From: Macrolepiota albuminosa
Lineage: Eukaryota > Basidiomycota > Agaricomycetes > Agaricales > Agaricaceae
Length of the DNA stretch: 64,000 nt
Assembly (NCBI GenBank): GCA_027475525.1
Contig: JAMWFC010000113.1
Span: 1,662,001-1,726,000, forward strand
Direction: 5' to 3'
Below are positions 12,307 to 22,513 of the stretch, one piece after another (the stretch's first letter is position 1; each line of letters starts with the position of its first letter). Made by a program: the position numbers and the translations under genes. The notes under the pieces are model-generated. The model saw only the letters and a program-made list of their open reading frames with translations, was not told where the DNA came from and ran no database searches.

Positions 12307-12568
12307 TTCTTTCGGTCAGCTTTGCGGGACATTTCCCGGCGTGGTGTTCTTTGTAGCACCCACCCATATCTTTCGGTCAGCTTTTCTTTCGGTCAGCTTT
12401 GCGGGACATTTCCCGGCGTGGTGTTCTTTGTAGCACCCACCCATATCTTTCGGTCAGCTTTGCGGGACATTTCCCGGCGTGGTGTTCTTTGTAGCACCCA
12501 CCCATATCTTTCGGTCAGCTTTGCGGGACATTTCCCGGCGTGGTGTTCTTTGTAACACCCACCCATAT
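12307..12568. repeat. 61-bp minisatellite with an extra 77-bp step
   Basis: Full 61-bp units begin at 12309, 12386, 12447 and 12508 (core CTTTCGGTCAGCTTTGCGGG). The first step is 77 (61+16), not 61, because bases 12307-12384 match 12384-12461 at offset 77. The interior of the LTR element therefore holds a natural ~3-unit minisatellite plus one 77-bp duplication. Apparent ORFs across it only translate the repeat. Confidence 0.85.
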
Positions 12569-13860
12569 CACGGTCATCTGCTTCTATTCATGGCACATCA
12601 TATTTGGACACCATCACGGCATCTTTCCATTTATTTCCATTCTTACAACCTTCTTTCACCAATCGTCCTGCTTTGGGATCTCTTACCTTCATCTGGAATC
12701 AACCTTAGCTTTCATACAATCAGCTTTTGCCAACTGCTCGATTTTCTTCAAAATTGCCATCGCACTGCTATTCTGTATAATTGGATCACCTTTATTCTCA
12801 GACAAAGAGGGGCCTTTACCGTTGCCCTCCTGGGTCAGGTTAACTCATAATTGAAAAACTGTCAAAGTCCATGGCGACGAGTTGATGGAGTCCTTAGGAT
12901 TAGTCACAAGTCACAGATAATAGTGTATTTGAGAGGAAAATATTGGATATAAGTTTATATTCGGAAACTTCCGACAATTGAAACACTCTTGAAACGAAAA
13001 AAGGTCTGAATCAAATCAAGAAATGTCTTGATCTGTCCTCATCAACAGATAGAAGTGTGATATTTATTCAGTGCTTTTTTGTAACCGAAATGACTGTAGA
13101 CAGATAATCTAGAGACTATCTGACATCATCACATGTGCTACATCATCATTCAAGATGGATATGTCCATTCGCTTGGGGCAGGAAGCAGGCTGGGGCTCCT
13201 CAACCATGCGGGCTGTGCTAATTGTGCAGGACTCGTGAGTTGGAGATGATGATTCTACTGTGAGGTTGCGTAATGCTAGTCGATTGCATATCCAGTTATC
13301 TTTGCAGACTTTGTAGTGTTGTTGCATGATTCTTGCAAATGCCTTTGACCCCAAATCCCAATAGTAATTGGGTTTCAATGTGTTCCTGCGGTATCCGAGT
13401 CTATGAGATTAATATGTATTAATTTAGAAGCTGGTCATGTGTGTCCGTAGTCACGTGCACCCAGGAAATCCCATTGATTTCAAAGGCCGTCGACATGCCG
13501 AACAGTGCCGTACAAATCAATTTAAATTAACGTACTATTTACTGTGCTTGTCACAGGTATATAGGGTTTAATGGTAACGGGGTGCCAGATACCCCAGTCA
13601 CTCCTCAAAATGACTGATCCGCTAAGCTTCTTTAACCTGACCCAGAAGGGCAACGGTAGGCCTTGGATTCAGGGAGGGCTGAAGAATGCTAGTTATGAAG
13701 GATTACTGGTTCAGGGAGGGGCATCATGCCAGATCACTCTAGGAGTCACTTAGAATTGTTTTTTTAGGTAAAATTTCCTTTTCATTTTGCTTCCCTTTTC
13801 AGTCTGCATCATATATACAATCTCACTTTATATCTTTCCGCTGCTTTGTTCGAGGGAGGG
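12569..13860. other. Interior of the TRIM-like element, no coding sequence
   Basis: About 1.3 kb without a credible ORF; the longest frames show no known motif. It ends with the polypurine tract at 13852-13860. Confidence 0.55.
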
Positions 13861-14046
13861 TGTCAGGAGTTGAAGGTGCGCTCTTGCAGCATTAGCGTGG
13901 GAACATTTCGGTTGCGGTTTTACGTATACATTACTTACAATTTTTTGTCTTCTTTACCTGCGAAGACATGCTATTCTCCGCCCTTTCCACTGAGTCTAAC
14001 CGCCAGTCATAACGGGACCACTAGCGCCTCCAACGAGGTTTTGACA
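13861..14046 (+). repeat. 3' LTR of the TRIM-like element
   Basis: 186 bp, TGTCA...TGACA, preceded by the polypurine tract and followed by the TSD GTTGG. Confidence 0.88.
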
Positions 14047-14277
14047 GTTGGTGCATTTCTAGGACTATTAATTTGCTACTAATACATTGATTGATGTGTG
14101 TTAGGTAGGCACTTACTTTCACAAGGCGATATGTCGAGAGCCGATAGACAAAATGGATTGATACCTGCTGTACAAATTTTGTAAAGGAAACATACCTAAT
14201 AAACGAAATGGATCAAACTTGGGAAATGTAGCAAAAAAAACGGCACGACTAAGTGAAGGAGTCACGTGCATATGTCG

Positions 14278-15052
14278 TAAGGCTCCAACCGTTTAGTTTG
14301 TTTACCGTTTTTAAACAGTAAATCCGTTTACTTTTACCGTTTAGTTTAACAGAAGGTGTAAACAATAAAAAAACGGTAAACAAACGGTAAATGGTTATGT
14401 AACCAAGGGATGGTTCGGAGTGACCTAATCAAGATTAATGACTTCGTGGTCATGATGTATTATTCTCTTGTAACTAAGTAACTATAAGATAGCATGACAC
14501 TGTTGCATTATGTGCCCAGAATGCAATATAAACTCTTTGGTCTAGGTTGCCAAAGTTCAAGGACGATAGTATGTCTGAATTACTCCCACCAGTTACCAAT
14601 ATCCTAGCTCTTGTGAAAAACATCTCGACACTCTCTCGAACACTTCCTGCCTCAGTACCCTTGGGAACAGAAGCCACGAATTTCCAGTGATTGCTCTTAT
14701 GGCACGAGATTTTCTGGCCATGCCAGGCACGAGTGTTTCTGTCGAACGTCTCTTCTCAAAGTCCCGTCATTTGTGCACTGATGTCCGATCTTCACTTCGG
14801 GCTACAACAATCATGTCTGCAATGATGACCAAGTGTTGGATTAAGCAGGGGCTGCTCAAATTTACCACCACCAAGATGCAGCCGCGTCTCAATTAGATGA
14901 TTCATTTAGTATTGTATACTTTGACAAGTTCGACGAAATATATCTCATTTTGAGACTCTAAACTGTTTGTAAACTGTTTGTTTACCGTTTGTTTACCGTT
15001 TTCGTTTAATTTACTCCAAGTTGTAAACGAAAACTAAACGGTTGGAGCCTTA
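14278..15052 (+). mobile_element. Non-autonomous hAT DNA transposon (775 bp)
   Basis: Perfect ~20-bp terminal inverted repeats (TAAGGCTCCAACCGTTTAGT at the left, its reverse complement at the right) are flanked by an 8-bp target site duplication, ATATGTCG (14270-14277 and 15053-15060). That is the signature length for hAT. Both subterminal regions carry repeated GTTTACCGTTT-like motifs, likely transposase-binding sites. Only a C-terminal transposase remnant remains inside, so it should depend on a full-length relative. Confidence 0.92.
14687..14896 (+). pseudogene. hAT transposase C-terminal (dimerisation domain) remnant
   Basis: The open frame contains ARDFLAMPGTSVSVERLFSK, then LRATTIMSAMMTKCWIKQ. 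This is the conserved hATC dimerisation motif (A.D.L..P..S...ER.FS). The DDE catalytic region and zinc finger are missing. It lies wholly within the hAT element. Confidence 0.85.
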
Positions 15053-15060
15053 ATATGTCG

Positions 15061-15271
15061 TCCATGTCATGAAAAGTTATTGTGTTGATCTTGGGAAATT
15101 CTAGTCTGCATAAGTTTGAGATGATGATACAAAAGCGCCAAACCCTTGAAGATTGCGCATGGAAAATCGTTCAATGTATAATTGAATGGAAAACTTTCAA
15201 AGTCTAAAACAGGAACATTGTGAACTTATTTTGCTCCCTCTCCACCATAAGCACATTACTCAGGTCCACTC
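15061..15271. promoter_or_regulatory. 5' flank of the 3beta-HSD-family gene
   Basis: About 210 bp between the hAT TSD and the ATG. The hAT element sits immediately upstream of this promoter. Confidence 0.35.
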
Positions 15272-16111
15272 ATGGGATTACTGGCCTTTATTGGCCCCAT
15301 CTTCATTCTTTTTATACTTCTTTACGTGTGGTTGAACGACAGGCGTCTGCTTCGCCTACCAGAAGAAGCGGTCGCTCTCTCGCCCAGACGATGGACCCCA
15401 GAGTGTGTTCGTGACGCAGCCGCGCAGCTCGAGAAATCGCCTAAGATAGCCATAAACGAGCACCTGCCTCCAAAGACTGGTCGAAGGTATATCGTGGTTG
15501 GAGGGGTGCGTTAACAAACTTCGGCTACCCGCCAATTGACTCCTTACGCTGGCCAGGGAGGGTTTTTGGGTGGTTGGATTATCGCATCGCTTCTAGAACG
15601 TGGGGAAGATCCAAATTCAATTCGGATCCTTGACATACGACCTCCAGTGCGCCAAGACCTTATTGAAGCTCAGAACAAGGGCGTCGTGTTCATTCAGGTG
15701 GATGTTTCCGATAGAGCTGCTGTCGAGGCTGCATTTAATGCACCTTGGCCTCCATCTGTGTCCTCGCCGCTGCCGGAGCTGACTGTATTTCATACGGCAG
15801 CCAATATCCGCTTCTATGAACGATATGAAATGTTTTTGTCGAGGTCTGCCAATGTCAATGTGCGTGGTACGGAGAACATTGTGAACAGTGCTCGATCCGT
15901 CGGAGCAAGCATCCTCATATACACTTCTTCCGGCTCAATCGGCGTCCGTCGTTCCCGATTCTTCCTGTGGCCTTGGGAAAAGGAGCCCAAATTTTCGGTA
16001 CAAATTATCAACGATGATGAGGCAGCTCTTCCCAAGCGACATAATGAATTCTTCTCCAATTATGCTGTTACAAAGTTACAAGCTGACAGGATTGTGCGTG
16101 CCGCTGATAAT

Positions 16112-16266
16112 TCAGACTCAGGAACGTCGAGAAAACTCAGGACTGGCTGCATTCGTCCTGGAAACGGTGTATTTGGACCCCGTGGTGATCAGACTCAGGA
16201 ACGTCGAGAAAACTCAGGACTGGCTGCATTCGTCCTGGAAACGGTGTATTTGGACCCCGTGGTGAT
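16112..16266. repeat. 77-bp tandem duplication in the 3beta-HSD-family gene
   Basis: Bases 16112-16189 match 16189-16266 at offset 77. Because 77 is not a multiple of 3 it breaks the frame; ignoring one copy rejoins FGPRGD to MLCGAYLV in frame. Confidence 0.92.
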
Positions 16267-16672
16267 ATGCTCTGCGGGGCATACCTTGTGCGACAGACGA
16301 ACCCAACTTGGGTTGCCAATACCATGCAATCATTCTGCTACGTTGAAAACTGCGTACTTGCACACCTATGTTACGAACAGCGCCTTGTGGAGCTTCAAAT
16401 GGGTAGCAAAAATCCAGATATTGGTGGCCAGGCATTCGTTGTGGCAGACCCTGGACCGTTACTTACGTACGGCGATGTGTATACAACTCTGGAGACGCTC
16501 ACTAATGGAGAATGCACCTTTCCGAATGTGTCTCCGACATTAATGCTGTTCATCGCAACTTTTATCGAATGGTATTATGTTGCGCGGCACCTACTAACGA
16601 CTAATCTCGGCTCTTCTGTCGAGAACTTGCTCCCTCCACTTAATGGTGATATCATAAATTTACAACCGTCGC

Positions 16673-16683
16673 TCTTCGCCCTC

Positions 16684-16686
<3 letters not shown>
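16673..16686. repeat. LINE target site duplication, left copy
   Basis: TCTTCGCCCTCACT. The same 14 bases recur at 24666-24679 and 26614-26627, on the outer sides of and between the two LINE copies. Confidence 0.93.
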
Positions 16687-16733
<47 letters not shown>

Positions 16734-16896
16734 GAGGAGCGTTACCTTTCGGCAGCTTTCGGCTACTAACAACCATGCCCTTTCGGGGTTAGTCCTTCCA
16801 GCTCGCTAGAGTGCAGATTACTATCCTGCGTGGGGCGTCCACCCTGAGGAAATGCTTTAAGCACACTCCTGGTGTGGAGTAGTGTGGGAGTCCGTG

Positions 16897-19800
16897 TTAT
16901 CCGTTGGGAGGGTATCTCCCCTCGGAGGAGTTTGGGTCACGTATACCCACTAAAACCTCAGCTTGCCTTGGCCATTCCCTTGGCAAGTCGCCATTGTGTT
17001 CTAGCAAGCCCTTCCAAGTTCCCTCTATTTGGTGTCTATTTATTCTGAGTCTGGAGCCTTTGCGCCTCCTCGACAATTGCCGGTCTAAGTTCAGTCTTGC
17101 CAGCATTCTTTTTCGTAGGATGTTTATGGCGTCTGCGCCTGACAGTTCATTCAACCTGTCCTCTGCTCCTCTAATTACCCTGTTGCACCTTAGTGCCCAG
17201 ATTGTCGTTGCCGCCTCCGTGACAGTGATTCTATGTAACCTCGTGTTTCCTTTTATTATCCTGCCTTCTTTATTTCTCCAGTGGACCGTTCCGCAGCCCA
17301 TTATGCCCCCTATGTCGGGCTTTTTCCAGTCTACGCCTCTCAGCTTCCACCAGGTAATCACTGCTTGCCAGATTTCTTCTTGGCCCGGGGCTTTGCAATG
17401 GAGGAGTATGTGCTCCATTGAGTCTTCGCAGTTACATTCTGAGCATACCGCTCGTTCCTCGTAGCCTGGGATGTGCTTCCAGTAGTTTCCCACTTTATAT
17501 ATTCCGTGTGTGCTTTTCCAAAGGAATTCTCTAACTGTCCTCGTAAAGTCCTTATGGTGCATCGATTTCCATATCCTTTCTTTCGTTGGGGTCTCCCCTA
17601 CTGTTGCGTTTATTGATTGTTGGATCTTAGTGATATTTTCTTCCGTAATTTTCCTCTCTTTGTGTGGGTCGGATACTCTCATTCGAACCCCTTTGTACAG
17701 CAGCGATTGTGTTATGGCATTTAGCTTCGCTCCGTATCTCCATCTGCCAGCACCGAAGGCGTCGTCTGGCTGCGTGGTTCTCTGGACGCTCACTCCTTCC
17801 TTTGCAAGCTCGTCGGCTTCTTCGTTTCCTTCTTCTCCGTTGTGGCCTTTTATCCATTCAAACCAGGTTGGTCCCCTCCTTGCCTCTATCTTCTCCCTTG
17901 CTAGCCTCAGTCTGGGGCCGTTCTTCACCCCTATCCAGCCAGCATCGTCCCACTTAGTTATGTATTTTGTCAGCCCTTCGATCGCATATTTCGAATCACT
18001 TTTTATGTGCAGGATCCCTTCCGTTATCTGTGCTGCTGCGGCCTGGATTGCGTAAAGTTCTCCTGTCTGGTTGGATTGGATTATTCCAGGTACGTTATCA
18101 CTTATGTTCCTAGCATCGTCTCTACCAAACCATACGCCACTACCAGCCTCAGCATCCTCGCTTCCGTTTTTCATGCAGGAGCCATCCGTGTACGCTATAG
18201 TCAAATTCTGAGGTCTTATGTCGTTCTCCGTGTCTCCATATTTATTTGTTAGTTCTACTTCGTCCTCCATGAACACTCGGACTGCACTTTCCAGGTCGTT
18301 AATTATTCCCTGTCGCCTGTAAATTGTGATTCCTGTACTTGTTGTTACTTCGTCTTCATACCCCTTCTGGGGGGTCATCGCGGGTAGCCAGTCAGGGGTT
18401 ATTCGCGTCATGAGTCTTCCCACGATTTCTGTGCAAGTATTCGGAGTTATGCATCCTCTTGCCATGTCCGACATGCAGGGTTTACAGCGACAGTAGTCGT
18501 TCCTGCGGTGGCTATTATCCACGAGTCTCATTAACATCCTGCATGCATCCCCTACTGTCGATACCTTGTGGGTCTGACGTATGTGTTTATTCTTTTCTGC
18601 GCTTTGGTTTCTTTGTTCGGTCATGATTCTTCCAGGGTGGTGCCATAGTGGCATGTCCATCTTTGCCTTATCCGATAGATTGTACCCCCATACTTTAACC
18701 CCGTTTCTGATTCCTGCCTCTAGCATCTTCTTTATGTCCTTAGGGAGGGTCGACGTCTTCCTTGTCTTTGCTCGCCAGGTCTGGAGGAATTGGTTCACTC
18801 CATCAAGTGAGTCTGTTATTTTATCCGTAGCTCTTGCATTTCGTCTGATTAGCTCGTCTGCTATGTACGCCCAAATTGGTCTATCTTCTCCGCATCTCAT
18901 GTAGTCTTTTAGCCATGATAGATGGATGGCTTCGTTGCGACTCGCTATGTCCAGCAGGTTCCTACCCCCTTTTTCTATTGGATCGTATAGTATGTCAAGT
19001 CTGATCGATGGGGTTGAGTTATCCCACATGAAGTTTCTTATCGTTCTCTCAAGTCTTTCCTCTATTTCCTTCGGCATGCCCTGTACTTTTGTCAAGTAGA
19101 ATGTCAGACCACCTACAAACATATTTACGATGTGTCTGCGCCCTTTCATGGATGGGTTGGATTTTCCCCATTGCTTTAGCGTTCTTTCTATCTTTTGGAT
19201 CACCGGGCCCCATGGGTTACACTGTTCTATCTTATTCCCGACCCAGCTGCCTAAGATACGTGTCATTTCACCTTCCTTCGCTATGTTTATTCCTTCCGGG
19301 ATTTCATTCCCCACGTCCTCTGGGTGGACCCGTCTTTTCTCTCTTACTCGTTTTCTGTATGTTTCAGGACCTATTGGGATAATTTCGGTCTTTTTTATGT
19401 TGAATTTGGCCCCTGATGCCTGGCACCATCTGTCCAGTATCTCCGATAGTTCATCGAATCCATCCATTTTTGACAGGAAGACTGTCGTGTCGTCTGCGAA
19501 CAGTAATGTTATTAGTCTTTCTTGCATTCCCTCCACCTTGAATCCCCTTATGTCGGATTTTCGTAGAGCCGTTGCTAGGGGTTCGATTGCAATATTGAAT
19601 AGTAGGCAGGATAGGGGGTCTCCTTGTCTAACGCCGCGTTCTACTCTGAAGGGGGCACTATCTACTCCGTTTATCGTGACCGTAGTTTCCGCATCTTTGT
19701 ACAAGGCTTTCACTGTGTTTATAAAGTTGCTTGGAAGGTTGTATTTTTCCAGGACCTTCCATAGATAGTCGTGCATTATTTTGTCATAGGCTTTCTCTTG

Positions 19801-21999
19801 GTCTAGTGCGACTATGACGCCTTCTTCTCCGGACTCTTCAGCATAGTCTATCATCAGTTTTGTGGTCTTAACTTGGTTGAATATGCTCCTTCCTTTCATA
19901 AACCCTGCTTGGTTTTTGTGTATTATGTTAGGGATAGCCATAGCCAGTTTGTTCTGTAACGCTCTTGTCATAATTTTGTAGTCCGTATTCAGGATGGTTA
20001 TTGGTCTATAGTTCTCAATATCCGCTTTATCATTTTTCTTGTAAATTGGGCACATCCAGCCTCTCGCAAAATCGGTTCCCTCGTCTATTCCGTTTTTCTC
20101 GATATCTTCGAAGACTAATTTTAGTGTCTCTACTAGGTCGAATCCGCCCTCTCCCTTTCTCTTCCTTTCGCTGGCTCTTTCCTTTAGCAGCTTGTAGAGC
20201 TCGGATGGGATGCAGTCCGGGCCGGCTGCTTTTCCGTTTGGTTGGGATGTTAGCGCCTTGTTGATTTCCTCTTTTGTCAGTCTCTTCGCTAGTTTCGCTT
20301 TCTGATTCTGTGGGATTTTTTCACTAACCATTTTTAGGGCGTTTTCTATGTCGATCGCCCGTTGGGCTTCATCCATGGTGGCCTCTGCTTTTTGTAGGCC
20401 TTCGTGATATTTCATTGCTATGTCGGCCATGTCCTCTGTTCTGGTCGCATACGTCCTTCTCCCTTCTATTCGGCCATCGTTCTCTTTTGGCATTCGTAGG
20501 CGCCTTATTACGTCCCTCGGTTTTTTCTCACTGTTTTGGTTCACCCACTGTCTACAGATCGTTTCGGAGAATTCATGTATATTTGCCTTGGTTGCCACTT
20601 TACCCCTGTCATGTTTTAGCATGAGGGTTTGTTTCAGATCCTCCCCCAGTATTCCTGCTGTCATCTTTCTGTCGTCTTCGTTTAGCAAGGTATCATTTAG
20701 GGTTGTTTTTATCTTCTGTTTCAGTTCCTTTATTCTTCTGTCTAGGGGAGCTATTACCGTCTTCGAGCGGTCTTTAGCTATATTGACTAAGTCTTTTTTT
20801 AGTTCTTGCCAGGTTCGTTGTATGCCGGTCTGACCATTTTCGGTTTGTCTTCCATTTGCTGCGGCGTCCCTTTGTGCCTCAATCTGCTTTTGTGCTTTTT
20901 CGGCCAGACTTTCGATTTGCTGCAGTAGTTTTCTATCACTTAGTAAGTGTATTGGCCATGGCCATCTTCCTTTGCCCACAAAGGGGTCACCGTAGTTTTC
21001 GATGTGCACTGATGCCAGCTTATGATCCGTTGGTATTTCAGTCTCCAGGATCTCCCAGCTGGCCGCGTTGTTTATGATGGATCGTGTAGCATAGATTCTG
21101 TCTATGCGTGACTCCGAACCTGAGGACTTTTGTGTTAGTGTGTATTCTTTCTTGTTCGGGTGAGCTTCTCTCCATCCATCTGACAGTTGAAAGTCTCTCA
21201 TCATCTCTATCAGGTTTTCTGTAGCCGTTGCGTTGTCTCTATGGCTTGGAAGGCGGTCTATAGCTTCCTCCACTACGTTGAAGTCTCCGAGGATTATGTC
21301 TGGACGGGGGAGTGTTGTGTTTTCCGCCCATTTGTTGGTCAGACTCGCCCAGAAGTCTGCGTTTTCTCTTTGGCTATTTGGGGCGTAGATATTCAGGATT
21401 GTTAGTTCTTTATCAGCGTGCCACGGTATTGTTATCATCATTGCCCTGCCTTGTATTACGTCTATGGGTTTTACGTCTTCCCAGTTGGTTAAGCTTTTGT
21501 TGACCGCAAATGCAACACCTCTAGCGTTAGGTTGTTCTGGGTCTGAGGAGCTATATATAGCCAGGTTTTTCAGTTTCTCGTTTAGTTCAGTAGTCTGTTC
21601 AGGTCTTAGGTGTGTTTCCTGGATCGCCATGATGCTTAGTCGGTGGGATTTCATGAGTCTGGTCACCCTGTTCCATTTATGGTCTGTATTGTAGATGGTG
21701 TTTGCTCCTCTTCCCTGGATGTTTAGTGAGCCTATTTTAATGTTCGCCCTTGTGTTTTTTTTTGTTCTCTTTCTGTATATTTCCGCTTCTAGTTCTACTT
21801 CCAAGTCGTGCGGTTCTTCCCCCCTCTCTAGGTTCCCATCTGGTGGTGGGGCCCTCCTAGGGTACGTCTCCCCGTCGTATGATTGTGTATCCTCGGGGGC
21901 GTTTTGGTAGTTACTACTCGGATCTGCCAGCCCTTCCTCTCTGAATTCCCCTGCTACCACAGGAGTGGTCAGATCAGGGTTGGGTGTTCCAATCTCCAT
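16897..21999 (-). CDS. LINE ORF2: APE endonuclease, reverse transcriptase, RNase H
   Basis: 1700 aa, uninterrupted. From the N-terminus: APE-type endonuclease (SLNIQGRG, QETHL, NIYAPNS, GDFNVVEEA, SRIDRIYA, TDHK); reverse transcriptase (NYRPITILNTDYKI, NQAGFMKGRS, ALDQEKAYD, GVRQGDPLSCLLFN, and the catalytic FADD); an HC-rich knuckle (YCRCKPC...C); RNase H (AYTDGSC, TGELYAI, KSDSKYAI, IKGHNGEEGNEEADELA, giving the D-E-D-D set); and a C-terminal CSECNC...HILLHC zinc motif. It nicks the target and copies the element RNA by target-primed reverse transcription. No stop or frameshift is present. Many antisense frames on the + strand are only shadows. Confidence 0.95.
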   Translation of the reverse strand: MEIGTPNPDLTTPVVAGEFREEGLADPSSNYQNAPEDTQSYDGETYPRRAPPPDGNLERGEEPHDLEVELEAEIYRKRTKKNTRANIKIGSLNIQGRGANTIYNTDHKWNRVTRLMKSHRLSIMAIQETHLRPEQTTELNEKLKNLAIYSSSDPEQPNARGVAFAVNKSLTNWEDVKPIDVIQGRAMMITIPWHADKELTILNIYAPNSQRENADFWASLTNKWAENTTLPRPDIILGDFNVVEEAIDRLPSHRDNATATENLIEMMRDFQLSDGWREAHPNKKEYTLTQKSSGSESRIDRIYATRSIINNAASWEILETEIPTDHKLASVHIENYGDPFVGKGRWPWPIHLLSDRKLLQQIESLAEKAQKQIEAQRDAAANGRQTENGQTGIQRTWQELKKDLVNIAKDRSKTVIAPLDRRIKELKQKIKTTLNDTLLNEDDRKMTAGILGEDLKQTLMLKHDRGKVATKANIHEFSETICRQWVNQNSEKKPRDVIRRLRMPKENDGRIEGRRTYATRTEDMADIAMKYHEGLQKAEATMDEAQRAIDIENALKMVSEKIPQNQKAKLAKRLTKEEINKALTSQPNGKAAGPDCIPSELYKLLKERASERKRKGEGGFDLVETLKLVFEDIEKNGIDEGTDFARGWMCPIYKKNDKADIENYRPITILNTDYKIMTRALQNKLAMAIPNIIHKNQAGFMKGRSIFNQVKTTKLMIDYAEESGEEGVIVALDQEKAYDKIMHDYLWKVLEKYNLPSNFINTVKALYKDAETTVTINGVDSAPFRVERGVRQGDPLSCLLFNIAIEPLATALRKSDIRGFKVEGMQERLITLLFADDTTVFLSKMDGFDELSEILDRWCQASGAKFNIKKTEIIPIGPETYRKRVREKRRVHPEDVGNEIPEGINIAKEGEMTRILGSWVGNKIEQCNPWGPVIQKIERTLKQWGKSNPSMKGRRHIVNMFVGGLTFYLTKVQGMPKEIEERLERTIRNFMWDNSTPSIRLDILYDPIEKGGRNLLDIASRNEAIHLSWLKDYMRCGEDRPIWAYIADELIRRNARATDKITDSLDGVNQFLQTWRAKTRKTSTLPKDIKKMLEAGIRNGVKVWGYNLSDKAKMDMPLWHHPGRIMTEQRNQSAEKNKHIRQTHKVSTVGDACRMLMRLVDNSHRRNDYCRCKPCMSDMARGCITPNTCTEIVGRLMTRITPDWLPAMTPQKGYEDEVTTSTGITIYRRQGIINDLESAVRVFMEDEVELTNKYGDTENDIRPQNLTIAYTDGSCMKNGSEDAEAGSGVWFGRDDARNISDNVPGIIQSNQTGELYAIQAAAAQITEGILHIKSDSKYAIEGLTKYITKWDDAGWIGVKNGPRLRLAREKIEARRGPTWFEWIKGHNGEEGNEEADELAKEGVSVQRTTQPDDAFGAGRWRYGAKLNAITQSLLYKGVRMRVSDPHKERKITEENITKIQQSINATVGETPTKERIWKSMHHKDFTRTVREFLWKSTHGIYKVGNYWKHIPGYEERAVCSECNCEDSMEHILLHCKAPGQEEIWQAVITWWKLRGVDWKKPDIGGIMGCGTVHWRNKEGRIIKGNTRLHRITVTEAATTIWALRCNRVIRGAEDRLNELSGADAINILRKRMLARLNLDRQLSRRRKGSRLRINRHQIEGTWKGLLEHNGDLPREWPRQAEVLVGIRDPNSSEGRYPPNG

Positions 22000-22513
22000 A
22001 TGATTTATATTCGCGATCGCAGTATTAATCTCTGTTTACGATCATATAACAGAGGATAGGTGGGAATTCCGTCCCTTAGGTTTCCAGTCGCCTTTACTGG
22101 ATCCTAGTGTCCTCGGCCGCACTGTCAAAGCTCGCCCGCAGCCATATGTCCAGATTAGGCTCGGTTTCGGATTGACTTCGTCTGTGAGACACGCCTCGGG
22201 AGGCCTGAATAGGCCGGCGCTTGTAGATGGCTACTCTCGGGCTTGCCATCGCCTCCTTCCATAGAGGGATCACCCTCTCCCAGGGCTTTCCTGTTCGAGC
22301 AGTAAATGTGGGCCCTGGGAGATTCAGACAACGCTCACTGGGTCGCTGTTGTCCTCCCACTCGGGAATCCTACTTATTCCCGTCTTCGGATATAGTCTGG
22401 ACCCCATTCCGAATTGTGGTAGATATTATTCTAATTTTGGGTACTCCTCGGTTCGGAGGCTTACTAGCGTAGGTTTTTATTTTGCATCGTTTATACAGGA
22501 GGGTTTATACTAT
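22000..22513 (-). other. ORF1-ORF2 spacer of LINE copy 1
   Basis: About 510 bp between the end of ORF1 and the start of ORF2, without a convincing ORF. It is long for a LINE spacer. ORF2 could be translated by reinitiation or internal entry, but nothing in the sequence shows which. Confidence 0.5.

Larger units (their letters stand above)
11953..14046 (+). mobile_element. Non-coding LTR retrotransposon (TRIM/LARD-like)
   Basis: Two direct repeats beginning TGTCAGGAG and ending TTTTGACA bound the element (11953-12215 and 13861-14046). Their ends form the short inverted repeat TGTCA/TGACA. A 5-bp TSD, GTTGG, lies outside both ends (11948-11952 and 14047-14051). A polypurine tract (GAGGGAGGG, 13852-13860) sits right before the 3' LTR, which sets the + orientation. 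The ~1.65-kb interior has no gag or pol ORF, only a 61-bp minisatellite and unassigned sequence, so this must be a non-autonomous element moved by another LTR element. The two LTRs differ by one base apart from a 77-bp duplication in the 5' copy, so insertion is recent. Confidence 0.85.

Noticed and set aside
12309..12568. Regular 61-bp repeats resembling a CRISPR array
   Set aside because: The repeats are directly adjacent with no spacers and lie inside a eukaryotic LTR element.
13109..13378. 89-codon minus-strand frame inside the LTR element
   Set aside because: No motif, no splice context and low-complexity composition.
16686..16732. Poly(T) as a transcription terminator
   Set aside because: It is the antisense of the LINE poly(A) tail, flanked by the TSD and the element 3' UTR.
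16904..21910. Many long + strand open frames across 16.9-24 kb
   Set aside because: They are antisense to the intact LINE ORF1 and ORF2, and show no domain of their own.
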